A stretch of DNA of 64,000 nucleotides from Rhodanobacter sp. Its GTDB lineage: Bacteria > Pseudomonadota > Gammaproteobacteria > Xanthomonadales > Rhodanobacteraceae. How positions within the stretch are numbered: position 1 is the first letter of the stretch; every line of letters begins with the position of its first letter. The notes beneath the pieces were generated by a model. It saw only the letters and a program-made list of their open reading frames with translations, was not told the origin of the DNA and ran no database searches. The position numbers were made by a program, and so were the translations under genes. This document shows, piece by piece, positions 17,119-26,162 of the stretch. The DNA is taken from contig DAIDKO010000030.1 of assembly GCA_027450005.1 (NCBI GenBank), forward strand, positions 1 through 64,000. Direction: 5' to 3'.

Positions 17119-18861
17119 ATGACGTCTGTCGCCAGCGCATGGCTGCGCGACCAGGCCCGTCCGGTGCGTGCCCTGCTGGGCACCGGCATCGCGGCGGGCC
17201 TGCTGCAGGCCGCGCTGATGTGCCTGGGTGCGTGGATGCTGGCCCATGTGCTGGCCGGTGCGATCTTCCACGGTCGCCGCTGGAGCATGGCCTGGCCATG
17301 GCTGCTGGCGTTGCTGGCGCTGGCGGCATTGCGGTTCGCGCTGGGCCTGCTGCAGCGCCGCGCCACCTTCGAGGCCGGCGCGCGCGTGGCTGACGCGGTG
17401 CGGCAGGCGCTGGAGAAACGCATGCGCGAGCTTGGCCCGCGCTGGGGCACTCGCCAGGCCAGCGGGGATCTCGCCACCCGCCTGGTCGACGGTGTGGATG
17501 CGCTGGTGCCGTATTACGCGGGCTACCTTCCGCAGGTGGCGTTCGCCGTGCTGGTACCCGCGCTGATCCTGCTGGTGGTGCTGCCTGTCGACCCATGGTC
17601 GGCGCTGGTGCTGGTATTCACCGCACCGCTGGTGCCGTTGTTCATGGTGCTGGCGGGGCAGGCGGCCGAGCAGGCAAGCCAGCGCCGCTGGATGCGCCTG
17701 CGCAGGATGGGCGCGCATTTCATGGATGCGCTGGCCGGGCTCACCACCTTGCGCCTGTACCGTGCCGCCACGCGCGAGCAGACGTTGCTGGAGGCCACCG
17801 GCGAGGCCTACCGGCGCGAGACGATGGCGGTGCTGCGCATCGCCTTCCTCTCCGCGCTGGTGCTGGAGTTCTTCGCCACTGTGAGCATCGCCGTGCTGGC
17901 GGTGCTGATCGGTTTTCGGCTGATGTGGGGCAAGCTGGTGTTCGAGCAGGGCCTGTTCGTTTTGCTGCTCGCGCCGGAATTCTTCCTGCCGCTGCGCGCG
18001 CTGGGGACGCAGCGGCACCGGCGCATGGACGCCGCCGCCGCGGCGACGGACCTTGTCGAGTGGCTGGCAGTGCAGCTGCCGCAGGTGGCGCAGGTGGCGC
18101 GGGTGGCATCGCCCTCGCCCATCGCCGCGACGCAGCTGACGATCGACTTCGAACGCGTCGGCTTCGCCCACGAGGATGGCCGCGCGGTGCTGCGCGACCT
18201 CGATTTGCACCTGCCGCCCGGCACGAGCCTTACCCTGGTGGGCGCCAGCGGCAGCGGCAAGAGCACGCTGCTGTCGCTGCTGATGGGCTTCGACGTGCCG
18301 CAGTCCGGGCGCATCCTCGTCGACGGGCACGACCTGGCACACACGGACCTGGACGCGTGGCGCCGCCACATCGCGTGGATCCCGCAACGCGCCCACGTGT
18401 TCCACGGTAGCCTGCGCGACAACCTGCTGATCGCCGCGGCGGATGCGGACACCTTCACGCTGTGGCGCGCGTTGCAGGCCGCCTCGCTCGATGGCGTGGT
18501 GGCGCGGCTGCCGGAGGGTCTGGATACGCCGCTGGGCGAACGTGGCCACGGCCTGTCCGGCGGCGAGTGCCAGCGACTGGCGCTGGCGCGCGCCTGGTTG
18601 CGCAACGCGCCGTTGCTCTTGCTGGACGAACCAACCCAACACCTCGATGACGCCACCGCCGCCAGTATCGACGCGGCGCTCGCGCGCCTCGGCGAGGGCC
18701 GCACGGTGATCCGCGTCACGCACCGGCTGGACGGCATCCGCGACGACGAACTCGTGGCCGTGCTGGCCGAGAGCCACATCGTCGAGCACGGCCCCGCCGA
18801 TGCATTGCGCGCGGCGGGCGGACATTTCGCCGGACTGCTGGCGGCGGAGCGGGCCGCATGA
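17119..18861 (+). CDS. cydD: Thiol reductant ABC exporter subunit CydD
   Basis: 580 residues from the ATG at 17119. A six-helix exporter domain (about 1-320) is followed by an ATPase domain with Walker A GASGSGKST, signature GLSGGECQRLALARAWL and Walker B LLLLDEPTQHL. CydDC exports glutathione and cysteine to the periplasm and is needed for assembly of the bd oxidase. It lies directly downstream of cydX and overlaps cydC by four bases (ATGA). The order cydABX-cydDC is a single-strand cluster, consistent with one operon. Confidence 0.93.
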   Translation: MTSVASAWLRDQARPVRALLGTGIAAGLLQAALMCLGAWMLAHVLAGAIFHGRRWSMAWPWLLALLALAALRFALGLLQRRATFEAGARVADAVRQALEKRMRELGPRWGTRQASGDLATRLVDGVDALVPYYAGYLPQVAFAVLVPALILLVVLPVDPWSALVLVFTAPLVPLFMVLAGQAAEQASQRRWMRLRRMGAHFMDALAGLTTLRLYRAATREQTLLEATGEAYRRETMAVLRIAFLSALVLEFFATVSIAVLAVLIGFRLMWGKLVFEQGLFVLLLAPEFFLPLRALGTQRHRRMDAAAAATDLVEWLAVQLPQVAQVARVASPSPIAATQLTIDFERVGFAHEDGRAVLRDLDLHLPPGTSLTLVGASGSGKSTLLSLLMGFDVPQSGRILVDGHDLAHTDLDAWRRHIAWIPQRAHVFHGSLRDNLLIAAADADTFTLWRALQAASLDGVVARLPEGLDTPLGERGHGLSGGECQRLALARAWLRNAPLLLLDEPTQHLDDATAASIDAALARLGEGRTVIRVTHRLDGIRDDELVAVLAESHIVEHGPADALRAAGGHFAGLLAAERAA

Positions 18862-20606
18862 GCGCGCATCCGTGCAGCGGCGACACCGACTCCGCCGTCG
18901 TGCGCCGCCTGCTGGTCCTGCTGTGGGCGGAGGATCGCCGCTGGCTGCTTGCAGGCGCGGCGCTGGCCCTGCTCAGCATGCTTGCTGGCATCGGCCTGCT
19001 GGCCGTGTCAGGGCATTTCATCACCTCGATGGCGCTAGTCGGTGCGGGTGGCATCGCGATCAACTACTACACGCCGGCAGCGTTGATCCGGCTGCTCGCG
19101 ATACTACGCACCGGCGGCCGCTATGCCGAACGGCTGGCGACGCACGAGGCAACCCTGCGCGTGCTGGCCCGCCTGCGCGTATGGCTGTTTGCCCGACTGG
19201 TGCCGCTGGCGCCCGCGCGGCTGGGTGACTTGCGCAGCGCCGAGCTGTTCTCGCGTCTGCGTGCTGACGTGGACGCGCTGGAGCACGCCTACCTCGGCGT
19301 GCTGATCCCGCTGGCGGTGGCGGCGGCGACCACGCTGGCCGTGCTGTGCTTTGCGCTGTACTGGTTGCCGTTGCTGGTACTGCCACTGGGCGTGCTGATG
19401 CTGGCAGCCGGCCTCTTGCTGCCGCGCTGGATGCAACGCCAGGGCAAGACGCCGGGTGAGGCGGTGGTGACGCATGCGGAGGAGTTGCGTCTGCTGGCCG
19501 TCGATGGCTTGCGCGGGCGCGCCGAGCTGGCGCTGTATGGCGCCGAGGCGGCGCATGCCGCCAGAGTCGATGCCGTTGCGGCGAAGCTGCGCGAGGCGCG
19601 CCGGCTTATCGACCGCCTGCAGGCGCTGGGCACCGGCGGCGTGGCGCTGGTGGCGCAGTGTGCCGTACTCGCGGCGCTGGCCTTCGGCTTGCCGGCGTTG
19701 GACCGTGGCGCACTGCAGCCGCCGGCGTTGACCATGCTGACCCTGCTGGCGCTGGCCGCATTCGAAGCGATCGCGCCGTTGCCGGATGCGTGGGCGGTGT
19801 GGGGCAGAACGCTCGCTTCGGCGCGCCGCCTGCTCGCCTTGGCCGACATGCCGGCAGCGGTGGGTGAACCGGCGCAGCCGTCGCCGCCACCTTGCGGCAA
19901 CGACCTGGCGATCCGCGGCCTGCGCCTGCGCCACGACGAGGCCGGGCCATGGGTGCTGGACGGCGTGGACCTCGATCTGCCGCAGGGCGGCCGGCTGGCC
20001 TTGGTGGGTGCCTCCGGAGCCGGCAAGAGCAGTCTCGCAGGTGCGCTGCTGCGCCTGTATCCCTTTGAGGGCAGCGTCATGCTGGGCGGCGTGCCGCTGG
20101 AGGCTTGGCAGGGCGACGAGGTGCGCGCGCGGATCGCCTTGGTCGACCAGCAGCCCTACCTGTTCGACGCCAGTCTGCGCGACAACCTGCGCCTGGCACG
20201 GCCCGAGGCCGGCGACGCGCAGCTCGCGCTGGCGATCTGGCGCGCGCAACTCGACGATTTCGTGGCCGGTCTGCCGCAAGGCCTGGACACGCGGATGGGC
20301 GAGAACGGCGTGCGCGTCTCCGGAGGCGAGGCGCGGCGCATTGCCATCGCGCGGGCGCTGCTGACGGACGCGCCGATCCTAATCCTGGACGAGCCGCTGG
20401 AGGGCCTGGACGCCGGCACGGCGGCACGCCTCTACCGCGCGCTGGACGAGGCGATGCACGGGCGCAGCGTGCTGCTCATCACGCACCGGCTTGGCCAGTT
20501 GTCCGTGCTGGTGGACGAGGTGGCGACTTTGCGCGAGGGGCGCATCGTGGAGCGCCGTGCGGTGACGGGGGCATCGCGCAGGCGGAATGCGGTGGCTGGT
20601 CTCTAG
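18858..20606 (+). CDS. cydC: Thiol reductant ABC exporter subunit CydC
   Basis: 582 residues, start overlapping the cydD stop. Membrane domain about 1-330, then the nucleotide-binding domain with Walker A GASGAGKSS, signature VSGGEARRIAIARALL and Walker B LILDEPLEGLD. It is the second half of the heterodimeric CydDC exporter. The last ~12 residues (GASRRRNAVAGL) are a short basic tail. No terminator is evident after it; a 620-base non-coding stretch follows. Confidence 0.93.
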   Translation: MSAHPCSGDTDSAVVRRLLVLLWAEDRRWLLAGAALALLSMLAGIGLLAVSGHFITSMALVGAGGIAINYYTPAALIRLLAILRTGGRYAERLATHEATLRVLARLRVWLFARLVPLAPARLGDLRSAELFSRLRADVDALEHAYLGVLIPLAVAAATTLAVLCFALYWLPLLVLPLGVLMLAAGLLLPRWMQRQGKTPGEAVVTHAEELRLLAVDGLRGRAELALYGAEAAHAARVDAVAAKLREARRLIDRLQALGTGGVALVAQCAVLAALAFGLPALDRGALQPPALTMLTLLALAAFEAIAPLPDAWAVWGRTLASARRLLALADMPAAVGEPAQPSPPPCGNDLAIRGLRLRHDEAGPWVLDGVDLDLPQGGRLALVGASGAGKSSLAGALLRLYPFEGSVMLGGVPLEAWQGDEVRARIALVDQQPYLFDASLRDNLRLARPEAGDAQLALAIWRAQLDDFVAGLPQGLDTRMGENGVRVSGGEARRIAIARALLTDAPILILDEPLEGLDAGTAARLYRALDEAMHGRSVLLITHRLGQLSVLVDEVATLREGRIVERRAVTGASRRRNAVAGL

Positions 20607-21226
20607 CCGGTGGCCAGCGTCCGTTCAAAGCCCTTGTCTAGCTACACGATTTCGCTGGGGAGTTTTTGCCGCGAGCGACAAAGCGATTTCGTCCGCCTGC
20701 CGGCGCCCGAGCTACTTCTCTTTGCTGGCCCGAAGGGCGGAGGGCAGGATGCCCGGATGCCCGGAGTCAAGAGAAGTAGCCAATAGAAATGGCTTGGTTC
20801 AGTCCGCCGAAAATACAGGCAATTGGTGTCAAGGGTTTTGGAACGACTCCAGTCGGCGCGAGCTTCACCGCCGCCACGCCGCGCCGTATCTGGAAAGTGA
20901 GGGATTTCAAGTTAACCGCTGTCCCGACCTGCCCAAGTGTCCGTTGTGAACGAAGTAGCTCGCTATGAGTATCTGACAACCTCTCAAACGATGGGCACCT
21001 GGTTGACGTTGTTTTTCGGGTCAAGCCAGAACGCCTCATTGGCGAAGCGGCCGAAGATTTCGCGCGGTAGCACGGGCTGGCGCTCCGCGGCTTCCACCTT
21101 GGGTCGGGACCTTCCGCACCGTCCGGGCCGGCGCGCTTCCGGGAGCGCGGCCGTATAGCCCGATCGGACCTGGACGGCATCTCCGCTAGACTCTGCAGCA
21201 TGATCAATCCATCGTGGAGGCACCGC
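20607..21226. other. Non-coding stretch with palindromic repeat and possible gene remnant
   Basis: No convincing gene in 620 bases. It holds the nested palindrome annotated at 20712-20779 and the sequence CCAGTCGGCGCGAGC near 20852 that partly recurs (AGTCGGCGCGAGC) near 389. On the minus strand, 20984 to about 21100 encodes a protein-like C-terminal end (PREIFGRFANEAFWLDPKNN, then a stop at 20984) without a start or recognisable family; it may be the last part of a deleted gene. Confidence 0.5.
20712..20779. repeat. Nested palindromic intergenic element
   Basis: Outer arms CTACTTCTCTT (20712-20722) and AAGAGAAGTAG (20769-20779) are perfect 11-bp inverted repeats. Inside them sit two smaller hairpins, GCCCGAAGGGC and GGGCAGGATGCCC. 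The shape resembles dispersed palindromic repeats common between genes in this bacterial order; copy number cannot be judged from one window. Confidence 0.6.
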
Positions 21227-21835
21227 ATGAGCAAGTTGCCCTGGGACCAGCGCTACGCTGGCGACCACTACCATTTCGGGACCGCGCCCAATGCCTTCCT
21301 TGCCGCCCAGAAGAGCCGCCTGCCGGCTTCAGGAACCGCTCTGGCGGTGGCGGACGGCGAGGGCCGGAACGGCGTCTGGCTGGCCGAACAGGGCCTCGAC
21401 GTGCTGGCCGTGGACAGCTCGGCGGTCGGCCTCGCCAAGGGGCAGCGGCTGGCCGCCCGGCGCGGCGTCCGCATCGCCCCGGAGCAGGCCGACCTGGCGC
21501 AGTGGGCGTTCGGCCACGAACGTTTCGACGTGATCGCCGCGATCTTCATCCAGTTCGCCGACCCCGAGCTACGCGCCCGACTGTTCGACGGCATGATCGC
21601 CGCGCTCAAGCCCGGCGGCCTGTTGCTGCTCGAAGGCTACCGGCCGGAACAGCTGGCCTACGGTACCGGCGGGCCGTCGGAACAGGCGAACCTGTATACC
21701 GAGGCGCTGCTGCGCGATGCGTTCGCGCCGCTCGAGATCCTGCAGCTCGACAGCTACGACGCGCGTATCGAGGAAGGCCATGGGCATGCCGGCCTGTCCG
21801 CGTTGATCGATCTGGTGGCGTGCAAGCCGGCTTGA
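21227..21835 (+). CDS. Class I SAM-dependent methyltransferase
   Basis: 202 residues; ATG at 21227 with GGAGG nine bases upstream. The N-terminus WDQRYAGDHYHFGTAPNAFL and the motif I region TALAVADGEGRNGVWLAEQG match a TehB/thiopurine-like small-molecule methyltransferase group common in Proteobacteria; FDVIAAIFIQF is motif II/IV and LKPGGLLLLEGY is motif post-II. The substrate is unknown. It stands alone upstream of the BLUF gene on the same strand (98 bp gap), so a shared transcript is possible but not demonstrated. Confidence 0.85.
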   Translation: MSKLPWDQRYAGDHYHFGTAPNAFLAAQKSRLPASGTALAVADGEGRNGVWLAEQGLDVLAVDSSAVGLAKGQRLAARRGVRIAPEQADLAQWAFGHERFDVIAAIFIQFADPELRARLFDGMIAALKPGGLLLLEGYRPEQLAYGTGGPSEQANLYTEALLRDAFAPLEILQLDSYDARIEEGHGHAGLSALIDLVACKPA

Positions 21836-21932
21836 GGCGCCACCCGATCGCCCCGGTGGGTGCATCCGAACCGCGATGGCACGCGTAGACGAGCTTACCC
21901 ATACGCAGCCGGCGCCCGCCGCCGAGGTTCCG

Positions 21933-22520
21933 ATGTCGCCCTCGCAACGTATCGTCTACATCAGCAAGGCTAGCTTCGCCGGCGCCGATCGCGCTGCCAC
22001 GGTGGAACCGGAGATCGGTCGCATCCTGATGCAATCGCGCCGCAACAACCCCGCGCGCGGCCTGGTCGGAGCGTTGTACTACGGCGACGGCCATTTCTTC
22101 CAGGTGCTGGAGGGTGAGGCCGGCTCGATCGACGTGTTGCTCGACACGCTGCGCAAGGATCCGCGCCACCATGATCTGACGGTGCTCTCGCGCCGGCCGA
22201 TCGAGCAGGCCAGCTTTACCGGCTGGTCGATGAAATACGTGGCGGCGGCCGACGAGGTCAGGCGCCTGCTGGCCTCGTTCGGCCACCGCCATTTCGACCC
22301 GTACCGTTTCGACAGCAACCAGATCGCGGCGATGGTGGGATTGCTGCAGCACCGTCCATCGACAGCAGAATCGCCCGCGGGCGACGCGACGCCATCGGCC
22401 GGCGATGTGCCTTTCGACGGCGGCCGCGATGGCGCACGACTCGCGCGTCGTGCATTCGGCGTTGCAGTGGCCGCATTGCTGTTCTCGCTGTTGGCGATGG
22501 TGCTGGCCTGGCGTCGCTGA
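21933..22520 (+). CDS. BLUF-domain blue-light sensor with C-terminal membrane anchor
   Basis: 195 residues; I chose the ATG at 21933 because GAGG lies five bases upstream (a frame-open ATG at 21876 lacks one). Residues about 4-100 are a BLUF domain: flavin-proximal Tyr in RIVYISKA, the Asn in SRRNNPARGLVGALYYG, the switching Gln in GHFFQVLEG, the DPRHHDLTVLSRRPIE segment and FTGWSMKY with the Trp/Met pair. All residues needed for the light-induced hydrogen-bond switch are present. After a low-complexity linker, residues about 172-192 form one hydrophobic helix (FGVAVAALLFSLLAMVLAW), so the sensor would be tail-anchored. An EAL phosphodiesterase gene follows. Confidence 0.88.
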   Translation: MSPSQRIVYISKASFAGADRAATVEPEIGRILMQSRRNNPARGLVGALYYGDGHFFQVLEGEAGSIDVLLDTLRKDPRHHDLTVLSRRPIEQASFTGWSMKYVAAADEVRRLLASFGHRHFDPYRFDSNQIAAMVGLLQHRPSTAESPAGDATPSAGDVPFDGGRDGARLARRAFGVAVAALLFSLLAMVLAWRR

Positions 22521-22770
22521 CCGAGGCCATCCGGTGATCGTTGCCTGGCAGGCCAACCGGCCCCGGCATTCCGCGATGCCGAGGTCTTCTCCCCGGGTGC
22601 GTGCGCAGGCGGAGCCGCCCGGTCCGGTCAAGTTGTGCCGCGGCGAGCCGATACGCCTCTCGTCCAGCCGAGTCACTGCGCACGACGAATCCGCCGGTGA
22701 TATGTAGCGTCACGGCGGCTCCATTGGCGCCCCGCGCAAGGCCTCCTCCCACCCGGATCCCGCTCCATCC

Positions 22771-23529
22771 ATGCCGACCGACGACTCCGCGCTGCCGCCG
22801 TGCCGATCCTGCCGTCCGGGCGAGCCGCTGCCGTTCGACTTCACGATGGCGTTCCAGCCCATCGTGGACGTCGCGCGGCGCGAGGTGTTCGCCTACGAGG
22901 CACTGGTGCGCGGCATTGCCGGGGAGGGGGCGGAGACTCTCCTTGGCCAGATCAATCACGACAACCGCTACGTGTTCGACCAGTCCTGCCGGGTGAAGGC
23001 GGTGGAGCTGGCCGCGCGGCTGGGCGTGCCCTGTTTCGTCAGCATCAATTTTCTGCCCAATGCCGTCTATCAGGCCGCGACCTGCATCCGCGCGACGCTG
23101 CAGGCGGCCCAGCGGTTCGGTTTTCCCACCCGGCAGCTCATTTTCGAGATCACCGAGAACGAACAACTGGTTGAGAAGGAACACCTCAAGAGCATCATCC
23201 GCGAGTACAAGCGGCAGGGCTTCCGCACCGCCATCGACGACTTCGGCGCCGGCTACTCCGGGCTCAACCTTCTTGCCGAGTTCCAACCGGACATCATCAA
23301 GCTCGACATGGCCATGGTTCGCGCGGTGGACACCGATCCCGTGCGACAGGCGATCGTCGCGGGGATCCTCGGCGTGTGCCGCGCGCTGGGCATCGAAGTG
23401 ATCGCCGAGGGCGTGGAAAGCGAGGCGGAGTACCGCCTGCTGCACGGCATGGGCATACGGCTGTTCCAGGGTTTCCTATTTGCCCGGTCGGCCTTCGAGG
23501 CACTGCCGCCGGTGCACTGGCCGGACTAG
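22771..23529 (+). CDS. Stand-alone EAL-domain c-di-GMP phosphodiesterase
   Basis: 252 residues that are almost entirely one EAL domain. The signature is AYEALVRG; catalytic and metal residues are all in place: Asn in FVSINFLPN, Glu in IFEITEN, the Asp pair in AIDDFGAGYSG, Lys in IIKLD, Glu in IAEGVESE and Gln in LFQGFLF. It should linearise cyclic di-GMP to pGpG. With no sensory domain of its own, its partner is probably another protein; the BLUF gene 250 bp upstream on the same strand is the obvious candidate because BLUF-EAL fusions (BlrP1, YcgF) exist elsewhere. Confidence 0.9.
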   Translation: MPTDDSALPPCRSCRPGEPLPFDFTMAFQPIVDVARREVFAYEALVRGIAGEGAETLLGQINHDNRYVFDQSCRVKAVELAARLGVPCFVSINFLPNAVYQAATCIRATLQAAQRFGFPTRQLIFEITENEQLVEKEHLKSIIREYKRQGFRTAIDDFGAGYSGLNLLAEFQPDIIKLDMAMVRAVDTDPVRQAIVAGILGVCRALGIEVIAEGVESEAEYRLLHGMGIRLFQGFLFARSAFEALPPVHWPD

Positions 23530-23617
23530 GCGCGTCCGGCGCGACAGCCGGTCCGATGGTAGGGCCGTCGCGAAGCAGGGTTCTCGAAGTTTTTACCTGC
23601 GACGAGGCAAAGTGTGG

Positions 23618-25954
23618 ATGGTGGCCAGTGCCTGTCGCCAAATGTTCCGGAGTCTTTGGGCATTCGTGAATCGAGCGTTGACAAAGCATGCATCCTCATT
23701 GATGCCCGCTGGTGGACTTTTCGGCGCGGAATGTTGCCCGCTGCCGGAGGGTTCGCCGGAACTCGACCGCATCACGCGGACGGCCACGCGTCTCTTCGAC
23801 GTCCCGATGGCGCTGGTGACCCTGCTCGACGACGACTGGCAATGGTTCGCTTCCAAGGTCGGCATGGCGATGGATCGCACGCCCCGCGATCAGGCCTTCT
23901 GCGCGCATGCGATCCTCCTGCCGGCGCCGATGGTCGTGCCGGATGCACGGCTTGATCCGCGCTTCGCCGACAACCCGCTGGTGACCAGGGATCCGTTCGT
24001 CCGCTTCTATGCAGGCCATACGGTGCGTTCGCGTCAGGGCGTTCCCCTCGGTACCTTGTGCGTGCTCGATACCCGTCCGCGAACCTTCTCGGAGTCCGAC
24101 CGTCAGGCGCTGGCCGACCTCGCAGCGATGGTAGAGAAGCAACTGCACCTTCGCGGAGCCGATGCCGAGGCGGCACAGGCGCGCACGGCCCTGGCGCAGC
24201 GCCAGGCGCTGCTCTCGCGCGTGGTGGATCACGCTGGCGTCGGCATCGCGCTGCTCGACGGCGAAGGCCGCATCCTGGAGAGCAATCTCTACTTCGAATC
24301 CCTGACTGGCCGCGCGGCATCGGCCCTTCAGGGCCAGCCCTTCAGGGAGTTGCTCGATCTCCGCGATCGGGACCAGGGATGTCAGGCGCTCGATGTCGTT
24401 GGCGGAGCCGACCCGGCGGGCCCGGCCCACGAGCTACGCTTCCGCCACCCCGACGGCAACGTCACCTGGGTACAGCTGGGATTTTCGACCTTGCCGGACA
24501 GCGAGGGCAGCGGCGAACACCGCATTGTCGTGGCCACGGACATCGACACCCTTCGCCGAACCCAGTTCGACCTGCGGGATCTGCAGCGCCAGTTGGAGGA
24601 GCGTGTACGCGCACGCACGGCCGAGCTTGAGGCCAGCGCCGCTGCGCTGGAGGTCGAAACGGCTCGCCGCGATAACGCACAATCCGCACTGGTCGCCGAG
24701 CGCGAGCATTTCCGGCGGGTCCTTGAAAACACTTCCGATGCCTTCGTCGAAATTGACGGCGAGGACCGCATCCTCACTTGGAATGGCTCTGCTAGGCGCA
24801 TTTTTGGCTGGCCGGCCGAGGAAGCGCTGGGCAGGCGCTTCGGCGAGCTCACCGTGCCGCCGCCGCTGCGCACCCGCCATGCGCGCTGGCTGCAGCGGTT
24901 GCGCGACAACGGCTACAGCACGCGCATGAAGCAGCGCATCGAAACCCAGGGCCAGCGTCGCAACGGCGAAGAATTCCCGATGGAGATGACCTTCAGCACC
25001 AGCCAGGAAGGCGAGCGACTGATGGTGCACGGTTTCCTGGTCGACATCAGCCAGCGCAAGGCCGACGAGGCGGTGTTGCGGGAGACCATGCGGCGCCTTC
25101 GCACGATCACCGACAACGTGCCTGCGATGATTGCGCATATCGGTGCTGACCTGTGTTACCGGTTCCACAACCGGACCTACTTCCACTGGTTCGACCTGCC
25201 GCCGCAAGGACTGGTCGGGCGCCACCTGGGAACGTTCTGGGGCGATGCCCTTTTCGACAAGATGCGCCCCGACATCGAGCGTGTGCTGGCTGGCGAGCAC
25301 CTGACGGTGGAGTACATGCTGCCGGCGCGGCAAGGCAACATGTGGTTCCACGGCAACTTCGTGCCGCACACGGACGACGAGGGACGGAGCGACGGCTTCT
25401 ACCTACTGGCCCAGGACATCACCGAGCGCAAGCGACTGTACGAGCGTATCGAGCACGAGGCGAGCCACGATCCGCTCACCGGACTGGCCAACCGCCGTGG
25501 CCTGATGCAGCGCCTGACCGAGGCGATGGCACGCGCCCGGCGACACGGACGGGCTCTTGGCGTGATGTTCATGGACCTCGACGATTTCAAGCAGATGAAC
25601 GATACGCTGGGCCACGACTACGGCGACGCGGTGCTGCAACGCTTCGCGGCTGACATCGCCGCCTCGGTGCGAGAGACGGATTTCGTCTGCCGCCTGGCTG
25701 GCGACGAGTTTGTCGTGGTGCTGGAAGACCTGCCTGCGCTGCCGGACGTATTGATCGCGACGGGAGAGGTCATTCTCGAGAGGATCAACGCCCAGGCTGA
25801 CGTATTGGGCATTCCGGTCGGCCTGGCCAGCAGCATCGGCGCGGTCACCTATGACGGCTCCCGCGACGAGACACCCGCGCAATTGCTGGCGCGCGCGGAC
25901 GGGGCGATGTACGAGGCCAAGTCGGGCGGCAAGAACCGGATGGTCGTGCTCTGA
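23618..25954 (+). CDS. GAF-PAS-PAS-PAS diguanylate cyclase (AGDEF type)
   Basis: 778 residues from the ATG at 23618 (GAGG ten bases upstream); ATG at 23702 is a possible alternative, as the intervening codons look little like coding sequence. Order: GAF (about 49-150, ITRTATRLFDVPMALVTLLDDD), PAS (about 195-310), coiled linker (LQRQLEERVRARTAELEAS), PAS (about 366-484, VLENTSDAFVEIDGEDRI), PAS (about 490-605) and GGDEF (about 610-778, HDPLTGLANRRGL). The active-site loop is AGDEF, a tolerated variant of GGDEF, and an RETD product-inhibition site precedes it by five residues. It should make c-di-GMP. No membrane segment is visible. Confidence 0.9.
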   Translation: MVASACRQMFRSLWAFVNRALTKHASSLMPAGGLFGAECCPLPEGSPELDRITRTATRLFDVPMALVTLLDDDWQWFASKVGMAMDRTPRDQAFCAHAILLPAPMVVPDARLDPRFADNPLVTRDPFVRFYAGHTVRSRQGVPLGTLCVLDTRPRTFSESDRQALADLAAMVEKQLHLRGADAEAAQARTALAQRQALLSRVVDHAGVGIALLDGEGRILESNLYFESLTGRAASALQGQPFRELLDLRDRDQGCQALDVVGGADPAGPAHELRFRHPDGNVTWVQLGFSTLPDSEGSGEHRIVVATDIDTLRRTQFDLRDLQRQLEERVRARTAELEASAAALEVETARRDNAQSALVAEREHFRRVLENTSDAFVEIDGEDRILTWNGSARRIFGWPAEEALGRRFGELTVPPPLRTRHARWLQRLRDNGYSTRMKQRIETQGQRRNGEEFPMEMTFSTSQEGERLMVHGFLVDISQRKADEAVLRETMRRLRTITDNVPAMIAHIGADLCYRFHNRTYFHWFDLPPQGLVGRHLGTFWGDALFDKMRPDIERVLAGEHLTVEYMLPARQGNMWFHGNFVPHTDDEGRSDGFYLLAQDITERKRLYERIEHEASHDPLTGLANRRGLMQRLTEAMARARRHGRALGVMFMDLDDFKQMNDTLGHDYGDAVLQRFAADIAASVRETDFVCRLAGDEFVVVLEDLPALPDVLIATGEVILERINAQADVLGIPVGLASSIGAVTYDGSRDETPAQLLARADGAMYEAKSGGKNRMVVL

Positions 25955-26051
25955 AGCCGCCATAAGGCGGACACGACTCAGGAGAGGCCTTGGGACAGGG
26001 AAAACCCGCCCGGCGGCGGCTTCTGTTGGTGTAACCGCCTGATTCGTCACG

Positions 26052-26137
26052 TGGTACCGGTGAGAGGACTCGAACCTCCACTCTGTCACCAGAAGCGGAT
26101 TTTGAGTCCGCCGCGTCTACCATTCCGCCACACCGGC
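26052..26137 (-). tRNA. tRNA-Leu(CAA)
   Basis: The minus strand gives an 86-base class II tRNA with acceptor GCCGGTG/CACCGGT-type pairing, encoded CCA and a long variable arm (TTCTGGTGACAGA region). The anticodon arm GCGGA-CTCAAAA-TCCGC has anticodon CAA (reads UUG). Confidence 0.95.
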
Positions 26138-26162
26138 ACGTGAGCCGTGCATTATGCCGCGA

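Noticed and set aside
20767..21234. A 155-codon minus-strand frame after cydC.
   Set aside because: It spans the palindromic element and lacks coding character; only the adjacent frame near 20984-21100 looks protein-like, and even that is weak.
23678..23707. TTGACA as a -35 box before the diguanylate cyclase ATG at 23702.
   Set aside because: No acceptable -10 at 16-18 bases; the hexamer alone is not enough.
25962..25976. CCGCC-ATAA-GGCGG as a terminator after the diguanylate cyclase.
   Set aside because: Only five base pairs and no T-run.
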